The notes under the pieces: model-generated
The model's input: the letters and a program-made list of their open reading frames with translations, nothing else
Told to the model about the DNA's origin: nothing
The model's database searches: none
Source: Marinicella gelatinilytica
Lineage (GTDB): Bacteria > Pseudomonadota > Gammaproteobacteria > Xanthomonadales > Marinicellaceae
NCBI RefSeq assembly: GCF_026410405.1
Contig: NZ_JAPMLN010000018.1
Location: forward strand, 1-64,000
Length of the DNA: 64,000 nt
Direction: 5' to 3'
Shown here: in pieces, positions 54,744-63,829 of the stretch
Layout: the number at the start of each line of letters is the position of its first letter
How positions within the stretch are numbered: position 1 is the first letter of the stretch
Program-made: the position numbers and the translations under genes

Positions 54744-57700
54744 TTAAGCATTGTCTTTGTGATTATCCGCTTTAACTGATCCAGATTCAGTTTTGGGCTG
54801 GTTTTCTTTTGATGTGTTTTCCTGAGGTTTATTCTCCTGAGGTTTATTCTCCTGAGGTTTATTCTCCTGAGGTTTATTCTCCTGAGGTTTATTCTCCTTA
54901 GGTTTAGTATCCTTAGGTTTAGTATCCTTAGGTTTAGTATCCTTAGGTTTAGTATCCTTAGGTTTAGTATCCTTAGGTTTAGTATCCTTAGGTTTAGTAT
55001 CCTTAGGTTTAGTATCCTTAGGTTTAGTATCCTTAGGTTTAGTATCCTTAGGTTTAGTGTCCTTAGGTTTAGTATCCTTAGGTTTAGTATCCTTAGGTTT
55101 AGTATCCTTAGGTTTAGTATCCTTAGGTTTAGTATCCTTAGGTTTAGTATCCTTAGGTTTAGTATCCTTAGGTTTAGTATCCTTAGGTTTAGTATCCTTA
55201 AGTTTAGTGTCCTTAAGTTTAGTGTCCTCAGGCCTGGCACCCTTAGACTGGCCTTGAGCGGCTTGCTTTTGAGCTTTTTCTTTCTTGATTTGTGCACCTG
55301 ATGGCACAATCGGATCTTTTTTGGCGACCAAATCAGCGACACTGCCTAAGGGTCTTTTCATTTTATTGGCAGTGGTGCCTGAAATCTTTGTTTGTTTATC
55401 TTGTGAGCCATTGTCTTGTTTGTTTTCAAGCGATTTATCATCCTGTTTACTGGATTGATTTTGTTTTTTCTGTGCAGGCTTCCTATTAGTTGGCTTATCA
55501 GAGTTTTGGTTTTTTTCTGAAGTGTTTGGGTTCTGATTAGCTTGTTTTTGATTACTCTGCTTGTTATCAGGCTGTTTTTGGTTAGTTTGATTCTGGTTAG
55601 TCTGTTTTTTATTGGCCTGCTGCTGATCAGGCAGACTCTGATTAGATTGCTTGTTATCAGTCTGCTTCTGATTAGACGGCTTCTGATTAGACGGCTTCTG
55701 ATTAGACTGCTTCTGATTAGATTGCTTCTGATTAGATTGCTTCTGATTAGATTGCTTCTGATTAGATTGCTTCTGATTAGATTGCTTCTGATTAGATTGC
55801 TTCTGATTAGATTGCTTCTGATTAGATTGCTTCTGATTAGATTGCTTCTGATTAGACTGCTTCTGATTAGACTGCTTCTGATTAGATTGCTTCTGATTAG
55901 ATTGCTTCTGATTAGATTGCTTCTGGTTAGATTGCTTCTGGTTAGATTGCTTCTGGTTAGACTGCTTCTGGTTAGACTGCTTCTGGTTAGACTGCTTCTG
56001 ATTAGATTGCTTCTGGTTAGATTGCTTCTGGTTAGTGGATTTTTGGTATTTGCCACGGGTTTTTTGTTGGTTCTGCCGTTGTGATTTCTTATTCTTATGG
56101 TTTTCGGAACCGGCAAATAAAGATTTAAACCAAGATGTGACCAATAAAGCAACGGATCGTTTGGGTGCCTGTTTTTCCGGTTTGACCATTTGCAGCGCGG
56201 CTTGCTCTTTTTGTGGTGTTGGTGGATCGAGATCCATTGGTTTTTGACAATCTTCGGGCTCAACCAGTTTAATTTGGTTAATGTCAATTTTGGACTCACT
56301 GACATTTAAGCGTTGTACGTGATAGTTTGGTGAACTTAAGTTTTCATTTGAGATAACATTTAACTGGACATGATGACGTTGTTCTAATTCAGTTAACTCT
56401 TCACGTTTTTCATTCAATAGTTTATTACTAACCTCTACCGGTACTTGAATAATAACGCGTCCGGTTTTGGGTTTAATCATTTCTTCTTCGGTAATTCGAA
56501 TGATGGAAATAATCAGCGATTCCATGCTGCGAATGGCGCCAAATCCGGCACAAGTGGGACAGGTGATTTGGCTGGAATCGGCAATCGATGAGCGTAATCT
56601 TTGACGGGACATTTCCAGCAAGCCGAATTTAGAGATACGACCAATTTGTACCCGAGCACGGTCAATGGCGGTGGCATCTCGTAAGCGGTTTTCCACTTGT
56701 CTTTGGTTTTTATGCAAACGCATATCGATAAAATCAATCACCACCAGACCGCCTAAGTCACGAATTCTGAGTTGGCGAGCGATTTCATCAGCGGCTTCTA
56801 AGTTGGTGTTTAAAGCGGTGGTTTCGACATCAGCACCTTTGGTGGCTTTAGCTGAGTTAATATCGATACTAAGCAACGCTTCAGTGTGGTCAATGACTAA
56901 AGAACCCCCTGATGGTAGTTTAACTTCACGTTCAAAAGCCGATTGGATTTGTCGTTCAATCTGATATCGTGAAAATAGCGGCGTGGTGTCATTATAATAG
57001 GATAGTTTCTTGAGATTATGCGGCATAACTTGTTGCATAAACTCGCGGGCTTTTTCATAGGAAGCCCGATCATCGATTAAAATTTCACCGATACTGGGCT
57101 GTAAGTAATCTCGCAAGGCGCGAATAAATAGATCACTTTCCTGATAGATGAAAAAAGGTGCGCGTTGTTGGTCAGAGGTTTTTAATATCGCCTCCCACAC
57201 TTGTCGCAAATAGTTGAAGTCCCATTGCAATTCTTCATAACTGCGACCCAATCCGGCGGTGCGGACAATGATGCCGTCTTCACTTGGAATATCAAGTCGG
57301 TCAAGAATTTGTTGCAATTGACTGCGTTCTTCGCCACGTATTTGACGCGAAATACCACCGGCGCGTGAATTATTCGGCATATAAACCAAATACCGACCCG
57401 CCAGTGAAATATAAGTACTCAAAGCCGCGCCTTTATTGCCACGCTCTTCTTTATTGACCTGAACGATGATTTCATCACCTTCATTCAGGGCTTTATTAAT
57501 GGGTAACCGAGCCTGGCCTTTGGGTGATTGTTTACAATAAACCGGACTAATTTCTTTGTAGGGTAAAAATCCGTGTCGTTCAGAGCCGTAATTAACAAAA
57601 CAGGCTTCTAAAGAGGGTTCTATGCGGGTGATTTTTGCTTTATAAATATTGCCTTTTTTTCGATAGTGACCAGCTGAGTCAATATCCAGATCATATAGTT

Positions 57701-57767
57701 TTTGTCCATCTGCAATGGCCACCCGGATTTCATCGGCGTGGGTTGCATTGATTAGCATTCTTTTCAT
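54744..57767 (-). CDS. rne: ribonuclease E with repeat-built C-terminal scaffold
   Basis: A 1007-aa endoribonuclease that drives mRNA decay and rRNA/tRNA processing. Residues 1-510 are a normal catalytic half: S1 domain, catalytic D302 (SIDINSAKA) and D345 (VIDFIDMR), and zinc link C403/C406 (CPTCAG). An amphipathic membrane-targeting helix follows (about 538-553, LLVTSWFKSLFAG), matching the position in E. coli. The rest is low complexity: about 24 units of SNQKQ, then a mixed Q/N/K stretch, then about 20 KPKDT units and five PQENK units. Degradosome-binding microdomains cannot be recognised. Start MKRMLINATH, with AAAGGAAC upstream. Confidence 0.93.
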   Translation of the reverse strand: MKRMLINATHADEIRVAIADGQKLYDLDIDSAGHYRKKGNIYKAKITRIEPSLEACFVNYGSERHGFLPYKEISPVYCKQSPKGQARLPINKALNEGDEIIVQVNKEERGNKGAALSTYISLAGRYLVYMPNNSRAGGISRQIRGEERSQLQQILDRLDIPSEDGIIVRTAGLGRSYEELQWDFNYLRQVWEAILKTSDQQRAPFFIYQESDLFIRALRDYLQPSIGEILIDDRASYEKAREFMQQVMPHNLKKLSYYNDTTPLFSRYQIERQIQSAFEREVKLPSGGSLVIDHTEALLSIDINSAKATKGADVETTALNTNLEAADEIARQLRIRDLGGLVVIDFIDMRLHKNQRQVENRLRDATAIDRARVQIGRISKFGLLEMSRQRLRSSIADSSQITCPTCAGFGAIRSMESLIISIIRITEEEMIKPKTGRVIIQVPVEVSNKLLNEKREELTELEQRHHVQLNVISNENLSSPNYHVQRLNVSESKIDINQIKLVEPEDCQKPMDLDPPTPQKEQAALQMVKPEKQAPKRSVALLVTSWFKSLFAGSENHKNKKSQRQNQQKTRGKYQKSTNQKQSNQKQSNQKQSNQKQSNQKQSNQKQSNQKQSNQKQSNQKQSNQKQSNQKQSNQKQSNQKQSNQKQSNQKQSNQKQSNQKQSNQKQSNQKQSNQKQSNQKQSNQKQSNQKPSNQKPSNQKQTDNKQSNQSLPDQQQANKKQTNQNQTNQKQPDNKQSNQKQANQNPNTSEKNQNSDKPTNRKPAQKKQNQSSKQDDKSLENKQDNGSQDKQTKISGTTANKMKRPLGSVADLVAKKDPIVPSGAQIKKEKAQKQAAQGQSKGARPEDTKLKDTKLKDTKPKDTKPKDTKPKDTKPKDTKPKDTKPKDTKPKDTKPKDTKPKDTKPKDTKPKDTKPKDTKPKDTKPKDTKPKDTKPKDTKPKDTKPKDTKPKDTKPKENKPQENKPQENKPQENKPQENKPQENTSKENQPKTESGSVKADNHKDNA
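54823..55240 (-). repeat. 15-bp minisatellite coding KPKDT and PQENK
   Basis: About 22-23 near-identical 15-bp units (plus-strand unit TTAGGTTTAGTATCC) at about 54895-55240 code for KPKDT/KLKDT. About five diverged units (54823-54895) code for PQENK. All units are in frame within rne. Confidence 0.93.
55666..56035 (-). repeat. 15-bp minisatellite coding SNQKQ
   Basis: About 24 nearly perfect tandem 15-bp units (plus-strand unit TTGCTTCTGATTAGA, with G/A and T/C variants) code for SNQKQ in rne. The variants come in blocks, suggesting recent expansion by slippage. Confidence 0.94.
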
Positions 57768-58270
57768 CTTTGTTCCTTTGGTTTAGGAACGATGCGCTGC
57801 TCAAATTAGCTTAATTGTTGTGAACAAATTCACGGCTTTGGTACAGATGTGAATATGTTTATAATGACGAAAGTGCAAATAGGGCAGTGGTTGTCACATG
57901 GCTTAGGTGAATTAACTGCTGATGTTGTACTATTTACTCGCGTTGTAATAATCGCTGTTCGTTGTTATTCTTTATTAGGCAGATTATTATCATCTGCTTC
58001 ATGTATTAATTAAGACTGAGCTGGTTGTCGTTCCATTCAGTTTTACCCTTAATCATTCCAATGATTAAATGTTCCGGCGATTAAGACCTCGGTATATGTC
58101 TAAGTCTTAGTGTGCTTCCGTGGAACCGAGCATGTTAAAATTGTCGTCTTTTGTCTCATCAATGAAGACTTAAAAAAGCTTCGGTTGATTGTTTATCATC
58201 CGAACTGCGCGGATTTTAACATTAAACAGATGATATTGCTTATTATTTTTATAAAGAGAAATTTAGCAAC
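57768..58270. promoter_or_regulatory. rne-rluC intergenic region, probable structured rne leader
   Basis: A 503-bp gap between divergent rne and rluC, with no ORF I believe. On the rne strand, several hairpins can form: TTAATCATT/AATGATTAA (58049-58068), GCAGAT/ATCTGC (57979-57997), and a longer stem CTCGGT/ACCGAG (58088-58130) containing TTCC/GGAA and CTAAG/CTTAG sub-hairpins. In E. coli the 361-nt rne leader mediates autoregulation by RNase E, so a similar role is likely. No promoter was identified with confidence. Confidence 0.5.
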
Positions 58271-59161
58271 GTGACTAAACCTATTTTTACAGTGGATACG
58301 TATTCCGATGGCCAACGATTGGATAACTATTTGCGCAAACAACGTAAGCACATTGCCACCGGACAGATATACAAACTGATTCGTAAAGGGCAGGTGCGTA
58401 TTAATGGAAAGCGCTGCCAACCGTCATCAAAATTAAAAACAAACGATCAGGTTCGGGTACCACCCTTTATGTTTTTTGAGGAAGTCATTGATAAACAGCC
58501 GGTATCAAGTGATTTAAGCAGCAGTTTGTTGGCGGCGGTTATCGCTGAAGATGATAACTATTTAGTATTAAATAAGCCGGCAGGAATACCTGTTCATACC
58601 GGTACTGGCCACACCCATGGTGTTATTGAGGTTTTACAGCAGCAGTCTCACTATCAACATGTGTTGTTGGCGCATCGTTTAGATGTGGTCACCAGCGGTT
58701 GTGTGGTGTTGGCAAAAAGCAGACCGGCCTTATTGGATTTTCAAACACAATTGCGCGCCAGGCAAGTGAAAAAAACCTACCTGGCGCTATTAGAAGGTAC
58801 TTTGAATGTGCCTGTTACAGTTAAGCAGAATCTTGCTGAAACCCGAATAAACGGTCTAAAAACCGCGGTTATAGACCCTTCAGGCAAAGTCGCTGAAACA
58901 CATTTTGAGCCTCAAAAAATTAAGGCCGGCTTCAGTCAAGTGCTGTGCTCGCCGGTGACGGGGCGAACCCATCAAATCAGAGCACATGCAGGGTATTTGC
59001 AATGTCCGATTGTTGGTGATTCGCAATATGGCGGCAGCCAACGGAAAAGTTTACCCAGAGCAGTGTATTTGCACGCTTGGCAGATTGCATTTAACGGCCT
59101 ATGTTTTCAGGCACCCATCCCGCATGAATTTGAACAGTTTTGGGATGTGGTGGATTGTTGA
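58271..59161 (+). CDS. rluC: 23S rRNA pseudouridine(955/2504/2580) synthase
   Basis: A 296-aa synthase with an N-terminal S4 domain (about 13-55, RLDNYLRKQRKH) and an RluA-type catalytic domain with D138 in AHRLDVVTSGCVVLAK. GRTHQIRAHAGYLQCPIVGD near the C terminus is typical. The start is GTG at 58271. Divergent from rne, as in E. coli, supports RluC over RluD. Confidence 0.92.
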   Translation: MTKPIFTVDTYSDGQRLDNYLRKQRKHIATGQIYKLIRKGQVRINGKRCQPSSKLKTNDQVRVPPFMFFEEVIDKQPVSSDLSSSLLAAVIAEDDNYLVLNKPAGIPVHTGTGHTHGVIEVLQQQSHYQHVLLAHRLDVVTSGCVVLAKSRPALLDFQTQLRARQVKKTYLALLEGTLNVPVTVKQNLAETRINGLKTAVIDPSGKVAETHFEPQKIKAGFSQVLCSPVTGRTHQIRAHAGYLQCPIVGDSQYGGSQRKSLPRAVYLHAWQIAFNGLCFQAPIPHEFEQFWDVVDC

Positions 59162-59226
59162 TGACTCGGCTTTGAGTGGTTGCCTTAATCGGTTAGAATG
59201 AGCACCTTTAACGTCACTATATCCAC

Positions 59227-60240
59227 ATGTCTGTTTTTAATCACAAAAAGGCCTATCCCAAAGGTCAGCTTAAAAGTTTCGACATAAGCTCGAACTTTCT
59301 TAAAGACAATGCCTTGGGTGATCCGCATCAACGGCAGTTAACGGTTTATTTGCCGCCGGGTTATGATCAGGCACAGAAATATCCAGTGATGTATTATTTA
59401 GCCGCTTATACCAACAGTGGTTTAGGTGTCACCGGATGGCGAAATTTTGGTGAATCCATTCCCGAACGGCTGGATCGGTTGATTGCTGAGAAGAAATTAG
59501 GACCGACCATCATGGTTTTCCCTGATTGTTTTACGTCATTAGGTGGTAACCAATATTTGGATTCTCCTGCCATCGGTTTATATGCTTCTCATATTCATAA
59601 GGAGATCATACCTTTTGTTGAATCAGCGCTGGCGATTAAAACCGGTGCCCGGCACCGTGCTGTTTTAGGTAAATCTTCGGGCGGTTTTGCCGCCATGCGC
59701 TTTGCCATGGATTTTCCCAGGTTTTGGGGTGCCATTGCCAACCATTCCGGGGATGCCGGTTTTGAGGTGCTGTATCGCCGCGATTTTCCGGCAGTGGCGG
59801 ATGTGCTGGCTGATTTTAATGGTGATATCGATAAATTTGTGAAACGCTTTTGGCGTGCGAAAAAAATCATGGGTTCGCATATTCTGGCACTCATGCATAT
59901 TTGCCTGGCCGCCACCTATGATCCGCAGGAAAATGGGATTCGTCTGCCTTTTGATTTAAATACCTGTGCTTTAGATGAGGAGGCTTGGCAACAGTGGCTT
60001 CGTCATGATCCGGTCAATCGTGTGGAACAAGGAGTCAGTGGTTTAACGGCCCTAAATGGGCTTTATATGGATTGCGGTTTTCGCGATCAGTATTTTATTC
60101 ATTACGGCATGCGAGAATTGGTACAAAAACTTGAAAATCACAAAATCAAACACATTTATGAAGAGTTCAACGGTAGCCATTCCGGTATCGATTACCGTTT
60201 GGACGAGTCATTACCTTATTTATACGAGAAAATACAATGA
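59227..60240 (+). CDS. esterase-D-type alpha/beta hydrolase
   Basis: A 337-aa cytoplasmic hydrolase of the putative esterase family (PF00756). Nucleophile S150 lies in GKSSGGFAAMR, the oxyanion part around YYLAAYTNSG, and the histidine in GSHSGIDYR. No signal peptide is evident. Its substrate is unknown; homologues include enterochelin-esterase-like and S-formylglutathione-hydrolase-like enzymes. Overlaps nfuA by ATGA. Confidence 0.78.
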   Translation: MSVFNHKKAYPKGQLKSFDISSNFLKDNALGDPHQRQLTVYLPPGYDQAQKYPVMYYLAAYTNSGLGVTGWRNFGESIPERLDRLIAEKKLGPTIMVFPDCFTSLGGNQYLDSPAIGLYASHIHKEIIPFVESALAIKTGARHRAVLGKSSGGFAAMRFAMDFPRFWGAIANHSGDAGFEVLYRRDFPAVADVLADFNGDIDKFVKRFWRAKKIMGSHILALMHICLAATYDPQENGIRLPFDLNTCALDEEAWQQWLRHDPVNRVEQGVSGLTALNGLYMDCGFRDQYFIHYGMRELVQKLENHKIKHIYEEFNGSHSGIDYRLDESLPYLYEKIQ

Positions 60241-60812
60241 TTAAAGTCAGCGAATCCGCCATAGAATTTTTGGGCGGTGTCATCAAAGAGCAAGATGTCA
60301 GTAATCTGCATTTAAAAGCCACCATTCAAAATCCCGGCACCCCGGCGGCCGATTGCCATTTGAGTTTTTGTGAAAAACAAGAAGTGCAAGTGGGCTATGA
60401 TGAGCAAGACTTAGGGGCATTTAATCTTTATGTGGCGCATGATGATTTAAGTTACTTTGAAGACGCTGAGATTGATTACGATGTTCAGGGTGCCAGTGGT
60501 CAGCTCAATATCAAAGCGCCGAACATCAAAGGTGATACGCCCGATGATGATGCACCGATTTTTGATCGTGTGGCTTATTTTATTGACGCTCAGATCAATC
60601 CGATGTTGGCCTCTCATGGTGGTCATGCCCGTTTAGTGGCGGTCGAGGAGGATAAAGCCGTGATTGAATTTGGCGGCGGTTGCCACGGCTGCGGTATGGC
60701 CAAGCAGACCTTATCGCAAGGCATGGAAACCCAAATCACGGCACAATTTCCGGAAATTAATCAGGTGGTGGATGCCACTGATCATGCCTCCGGAGAAAAT
60801 CCCTATTATTAA
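60237..60812 (+). CDS. nfuA: Fe-S biogenesis protein NfuA
   Basis: A 191-aa carrier that delivers 4Fe-4S clusters. The N-terminal half is a degenerate A-type domain without the cysteine set; the C-terminal Nfu domain has C149 and C152 (GGGCHGCGMAKQTL). Coupled by ATGA to the esterase and followed by the thioredoxin gene. Confidence 0.95.
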   Translation: MIKVSESAIEFLGGVIKEQDVSNLHLKATIQNPGTPAADCHLSFCEKQEVQVGYDEQDLGAFNLYVAHDDLSYFEDAEIDYDVQGASGQLNIKAPNIKGDTPDDDAPIFDRVAYFIDAQINPMLASHGGHARLVAVEEDKAVIEFGGGCHGCGMAKQTLSQGMETQITAQFPEINQVVDATDHASGENPYY

Positions 60813-60823
60813 AGGTTACAAGC

Positions 60824-61636
60824 ATGGAACACATAAATAACAACATCATAGATGTCACCACAGACAGTTTTGTCAAAGATGTCATTGAGCAGTCCCAACA
60901 AAAACCGGTGCTGGTGGATTTTTGGGCTGACTGGTGCGAACCTTGTAAGAACTTAATGCCGTTGTTGCAGCAATTGGCTGAAAAGTACCCCAATGATTTT
61001 GTTCTGGCTAAAGTGAATACCGATCAGGAACAGGAATTGGCGATGCAGGTGGGTATTCAGAGTCTCCCCACTGTGGTATTGATTAAAAAGGGTGAAATTG
61101 CTGATAGTTTTACCGGCTTAAAACCGGCCGGAGAATTAGAGCAGTGGTTATTGCCGCATCTGGATACGGTTTCGGAAAAGTCCGAAGAACCTGCGGTTGT
61201 TGAAAATGATGAGGCCAGCACTTTAATCGCTGAGCAAAATTATGAAGCAGCCCTGGCAGTATTGGAATCGATGCCCAAAGAGCAGGCTGTCTGGCAAATG
61301 ATGGAAGTTCATTTGCTCATGGACAACGTGGAACAGGCGCAACAATTACTCAATGACATGCCTGATGAACAACGTAAACTACCGCAAGCCGATTTAATTG
61401 CTGCCCGTATTCAACTGGAACAAGTTGATTTGCAAGGCCGTGATGAATTAATTGAATTGAAAACATTAATTAATCAAGGTGCAACTGATCAAGCGGCGGA
61501 AGGTTTATTGGAGAAATTAGCTGAAAACCCGCAAGATGATGCGGTCAAACAATTATTGATTCAATCATTCGCTCTGATGTCAGATCGCAGTCAAATTAAC
61601 CGTTACCGTCGGCGTATGTCGTCATTGGTATTTTAA
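60824..61636 (+). CDS. thioredoxin-TPR co-chaperone, CnoX-like
   Basis: A 270-aa protein with an N-terminal thioredoxin domain (1-110) and a C-terminal tetratricopeptide part (about 125-270, YEAALAVLES, LLMDNVEQAQQLL). The domain pattern matches CnoX/YbbN, a chaperedoxin partner of GroEL. Unlike E. coli CnoX, the active site is a redox-type W37-C38-E-P-C41, so it could reduce disulfides. Next to nfuA. Confidence 0.85.
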   Translation: MEHINNNIIDVTTDSFVKDVIEQSQQKPVLVDFWADWCEPCKNLMPLLQQLAEKYPNDFVLAKVNTDQEQELAMQVGIQSLPTVVLIKKGEIADSFTGLKPAGELEQWLLPHLDTVSEKSEEPAVVENDEASTLIAEQNYEAALAVLESMPKEQAVWQMMEVHLLMDNVEQAQQLLNDMPDEQRKLPQADLIAARIQLEQVDLQGRDELIELKTLINQGATDQAAEGLLEKLAENPQDDAVKQLLIQSFALMSDRSQINRYRRRMSSLVF

Positions 61637-61657
61637 ATTAAGTTTTTGAGAACCGTT

Positions 61658-62215
61658 ATGATCAAGCATTTTTTAACACTGTCTTTATTGTTTACATCGT
61701 GGGCACAGGCCGAAAAACCAGTGCCTGATGTGGCCGATGCTTTTGAAGTGGAGCCGGGCATTATTATTTCAGCACAACCGACCACTGAGGACATGGAAGT
61801 ACTGAAAGAATATGGTATTAAAGCCGTCATTAACTCCAGAACAGATGCTGAAATGGATTTGCTTGATTTTAATGAGCAGCGCTGGTGGCACACCGCCGAT
61901 GTCGGTTACAGTCAAGTGGCCATTGGTAGCGATGAACCGTATTCAGTGGCCAAACTGACCGCCTTTAATGAAGCCATGGAAGCTGCTCGAGAGCAGGCCG
62001 GTGATCAGCCAATTTTGCTGCATTGTCGTTCCGGACACCGTTCCAGCCAACTCTATGCCGCCTGGTTGGTTAAATACAAAAATCATACTCCGAATGAGGC
62101 TTTTGCCAAGGTCGCGCCAAAAGATCGATTATTGCACCCTATGGAAAAGCTTTTAAATCAGAAATTGATGGTTCGTTTTGCGGATGAAGCCACCACAACC
62201 GAGGAATCACATTAA
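61658..62215 (+). CDS. periplasmic DUF442/BLH-type phosphatase or sulfur transferase
   Basis: A 185-aa exported protein (signal peptide 1-18, WAQA). It resembles the DUF442 beta-lactamase-hydrolase-like family (TIGR01244 group): IIISAQPTTEDMEVLKEYGIKAVINSR and the rhodanese/tyrosine-phosphatase-like loop LLHCRSGHRSSQL with C123. Members are linked to sulfur transfer in sulfide oxidation, but this copy is not beside sqr. The start at 61658 gives a normal signal peptide. Confidence 0.72.
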   Translation: MIKHFLTLSLLFTSWAQAEKPVPDVADAFEVEPGIIISAQPTTEDMEVLKEYGIKAVINSRTDAEMDLLDFNEQRWWHTADVGYSQVAIGSDEPYSVAKLTAFNEAMEAAREQAGDQPILLHCRSGHRSSQLYAAWLVKYKNHTPNEAFAKVAPKDRLLHPMEKLLNQKLMVRFADEATTTEESH

Positions 62216-62218
62216 ATT

Positions 62219-63625
62219 ATGACAGTTGTCACCCGATTTGCACCCAGTCCCACGGGCTATTTACATGTGGGCGGAGCCCGAACCGCTTTGTTTTGTTACT
62301 TATTTGCCCGTCATCATGGTGGTCAATTCGAATTGCGCATAGAGGACACCGATACCGAACGCTCAACGGAGGCATCAGTACAAGCCATTTTTGATGGTAT
62401 GCAATGGTTGGGTTTGGAATATGACAATGAAGTCCGTTTCCAGAGCAAAAACTTACCGCGTTATCACGAATGTCTTGAGCGACTTTTAGACAATAAGTTG
62501 GCTTATTATTGTGACTGCAGTAAAGAGCGCTTAGAGAAATTGCGAGAAAAACAGATAAAAAGTGGCGAAAAGCCGAAATATGATGGTAAATGCCGTGATT
62601 TGAATCTCAGCAAGAGCCCGGAAACCATTGTCCGTTTTAAAACCCCCAAAACCGGCCAGGTGACTTTCATTGACTTGGTGCGTGGTGAAATTACCGTTGC
62701 CAATAACGAATTAGACGACTTAGTGATTGCCCGTGCCGATGGCATGCCAACATATAACTTCAGCGTGGTGGTGGATGATGCCGATATGGGTATTACCCAT
62801 GTGATTCGTGGCGATGATCATGTCAATAACACCCCACGACAAATTAATCTCTATAAGGCCCTGGGGTTTTCGATTCCCGAGTTTGCCCATGTGCCGATGA
62901 TATTGGGTGATGACGGTGCCCGTTTGTCCAAGCGTCATGGTGCGGTCAGTGTCATGCAATACGCCGAAGACGGCTATTTACCGGAAGCGGTGTTAAATTA
63001 TCTGGTGCGTTTGGGTTGGTCTCATGGTGATCAGGAAATTTTCAGCAAAGAAGAGATGATCAATTACTTTTCTTTTAACAACGTCAGCCGTGCCGCCAGT
63101 GCTTTTAACACCCAAAAACTGGATTGGATTAACCACCATTATATGCAGCAAGCCGATCCCAAGCGATTAGCAATATTAATGGCTGAACACTTAGAAAAAA
63201 CCGGTCATGGTCATTTTGAAGTTGATCGGCTTATGCCTTTGGTGGCACTGTTTAAAGAACGGGTACACACCATCAATGAACTGACGGATTTATCCCTTTC
63301 TCTGTTATTGCCGATTTCTGCGTACGACGAAAAATCTGCGCAAAAAGCTTTTAAGTCTGCAGCCATTGAGCCCTTAGAGCGCGTCATTTCACACTGCCGT
63401 GCCGTCAATGACTGGTCAACTGCCGATTTACATCAGCTGATTGCTGATGTGGTGGCAGAATTAGAGGTGGGTTTTGGTAAAGTAGGGATGCCCGTTAGAT
63501 TGGCCTTATTGGGTCAGGCCCAAGGACCGGCCATTGATGCCATCATGCGGATTTTAGGGCAACAAGAAACCATTCATAGACTGCAACAAGCCATCGCGTT
63601 TATTAACAGTCAAACCACCGGGTAA
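62219..63625 (+). CDS. gltX: glutamyl-tRNA synthetase
   Basis: A 468-aa class I aminoacyl-tRNA synthetase. HIGH motif equivalent H16-V-G-G19 (PSPTGYLHVGGAR); KMSKS equivalent L236-S-K-R-H240 (DDGARLSKRHG). A probable zinc site is formed by C98, C100 and C125 (YYCDCS). Length and anticodon-binding helical part fit the discriminating bacterial enzyme. Follows the DUF442 gene by three bases. Confidence 0.96.
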   Translation: MTVVTRFAPSPTGYLHVGGARTALFCYLFARHHGGQFELRIEDTDTERSTEASVQAIFDGMQWLGLEYDNEVRFQSKNLPRYHECLERLLDNKLAYYCDCSKERLEKLREKQIKSGEKPKYDGKCRDLNLSKSPETIVRFKTPKTGQVTFIDLVRGEITVANNELDDLVIARADGMPTYNFSVVVDDADMGITHVIRGDDHVNNTPRQINLYKALGFSIPEFAHVPMILGDDGARLSKRHGAVSVMQYAEDGYLPEAVLNYLVRLGWSHGDQEIFSKEEMINYFSFNNVSRAASAFNTQKLDWINHHYMQQADPKRLAILMAEHLEKTGHGHFEVDRLMPLVALFKERVHTINELTDLSLSLLLPISAYDEKSAQKAFKSAAIEPLERVISHCRAVNDWSTADLHQLIADVVAELEVGFGKVGMPVRLALLGQAQGPAIDAIMRILGQQETIHRLQQAIAFINSQTTG

Positions 63626-63684
63626 TTCTAAAGATTCACCTCGCTAGGAATGGCGGGGTGGATGAAAAAGGTCGTTAAAACTGC

Positions 63685-63690
63685 TATAAT
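63685..63690 (+). promoter_or_regulatory. -10 box of the mmsA-like gene
   Basis: TATAAT at 63685-63690 with a poor -35 (TGAAAA, 17 bases upstream at 63662-63667). It predicts a leader of about 130 bases before the ATG at 63830. Confidence 0.55.
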
Positions 63691-63696
63691 CTGCGA

Positions 63697-63829
63697 CCGT
63701 ATATCAGGGGACAACCTGAATGTTAACGGCTTGAGTCTTAATGACTCTTCAGGCAGCCGGTTCATGCGCTTAATCATATTTATCAATAGAGAAGCGTATC
63801 CGCACACACTAAAAGTAAAGGTATTATTT
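63697..63829 (+). promoter_or_regulatory. structured 5' leader of the mmsA-like gene
   Basis: The leader can fold: CCTGAA pairs with TTCAGG (63715-63753 region), enclosing GAGTC/GACTC with a TTAAT loop. An alternative pairing is AACGGCT with AGCCGGTT. Two competing helices are compatible with a cis-regulatory switch, but no known riboswitch consensus is recognised. Confidence 0.35.

Noticed and set aside
54823-56035. Possible CRISPR array
   Set aside because: The 15-bp units are directly adjacent with no spacers and lie in a coding frame.
54722-56305. Long open frames on both strands over the RNase E repeats (for example leucine/isoleucine/arginine-rich 5-residue repeats)
   Set aside because: A 15-bp tandem unit lacking stop codons keeps several frames open. 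Only the minus-strand frame joins the conserved RNase E catalytic half.
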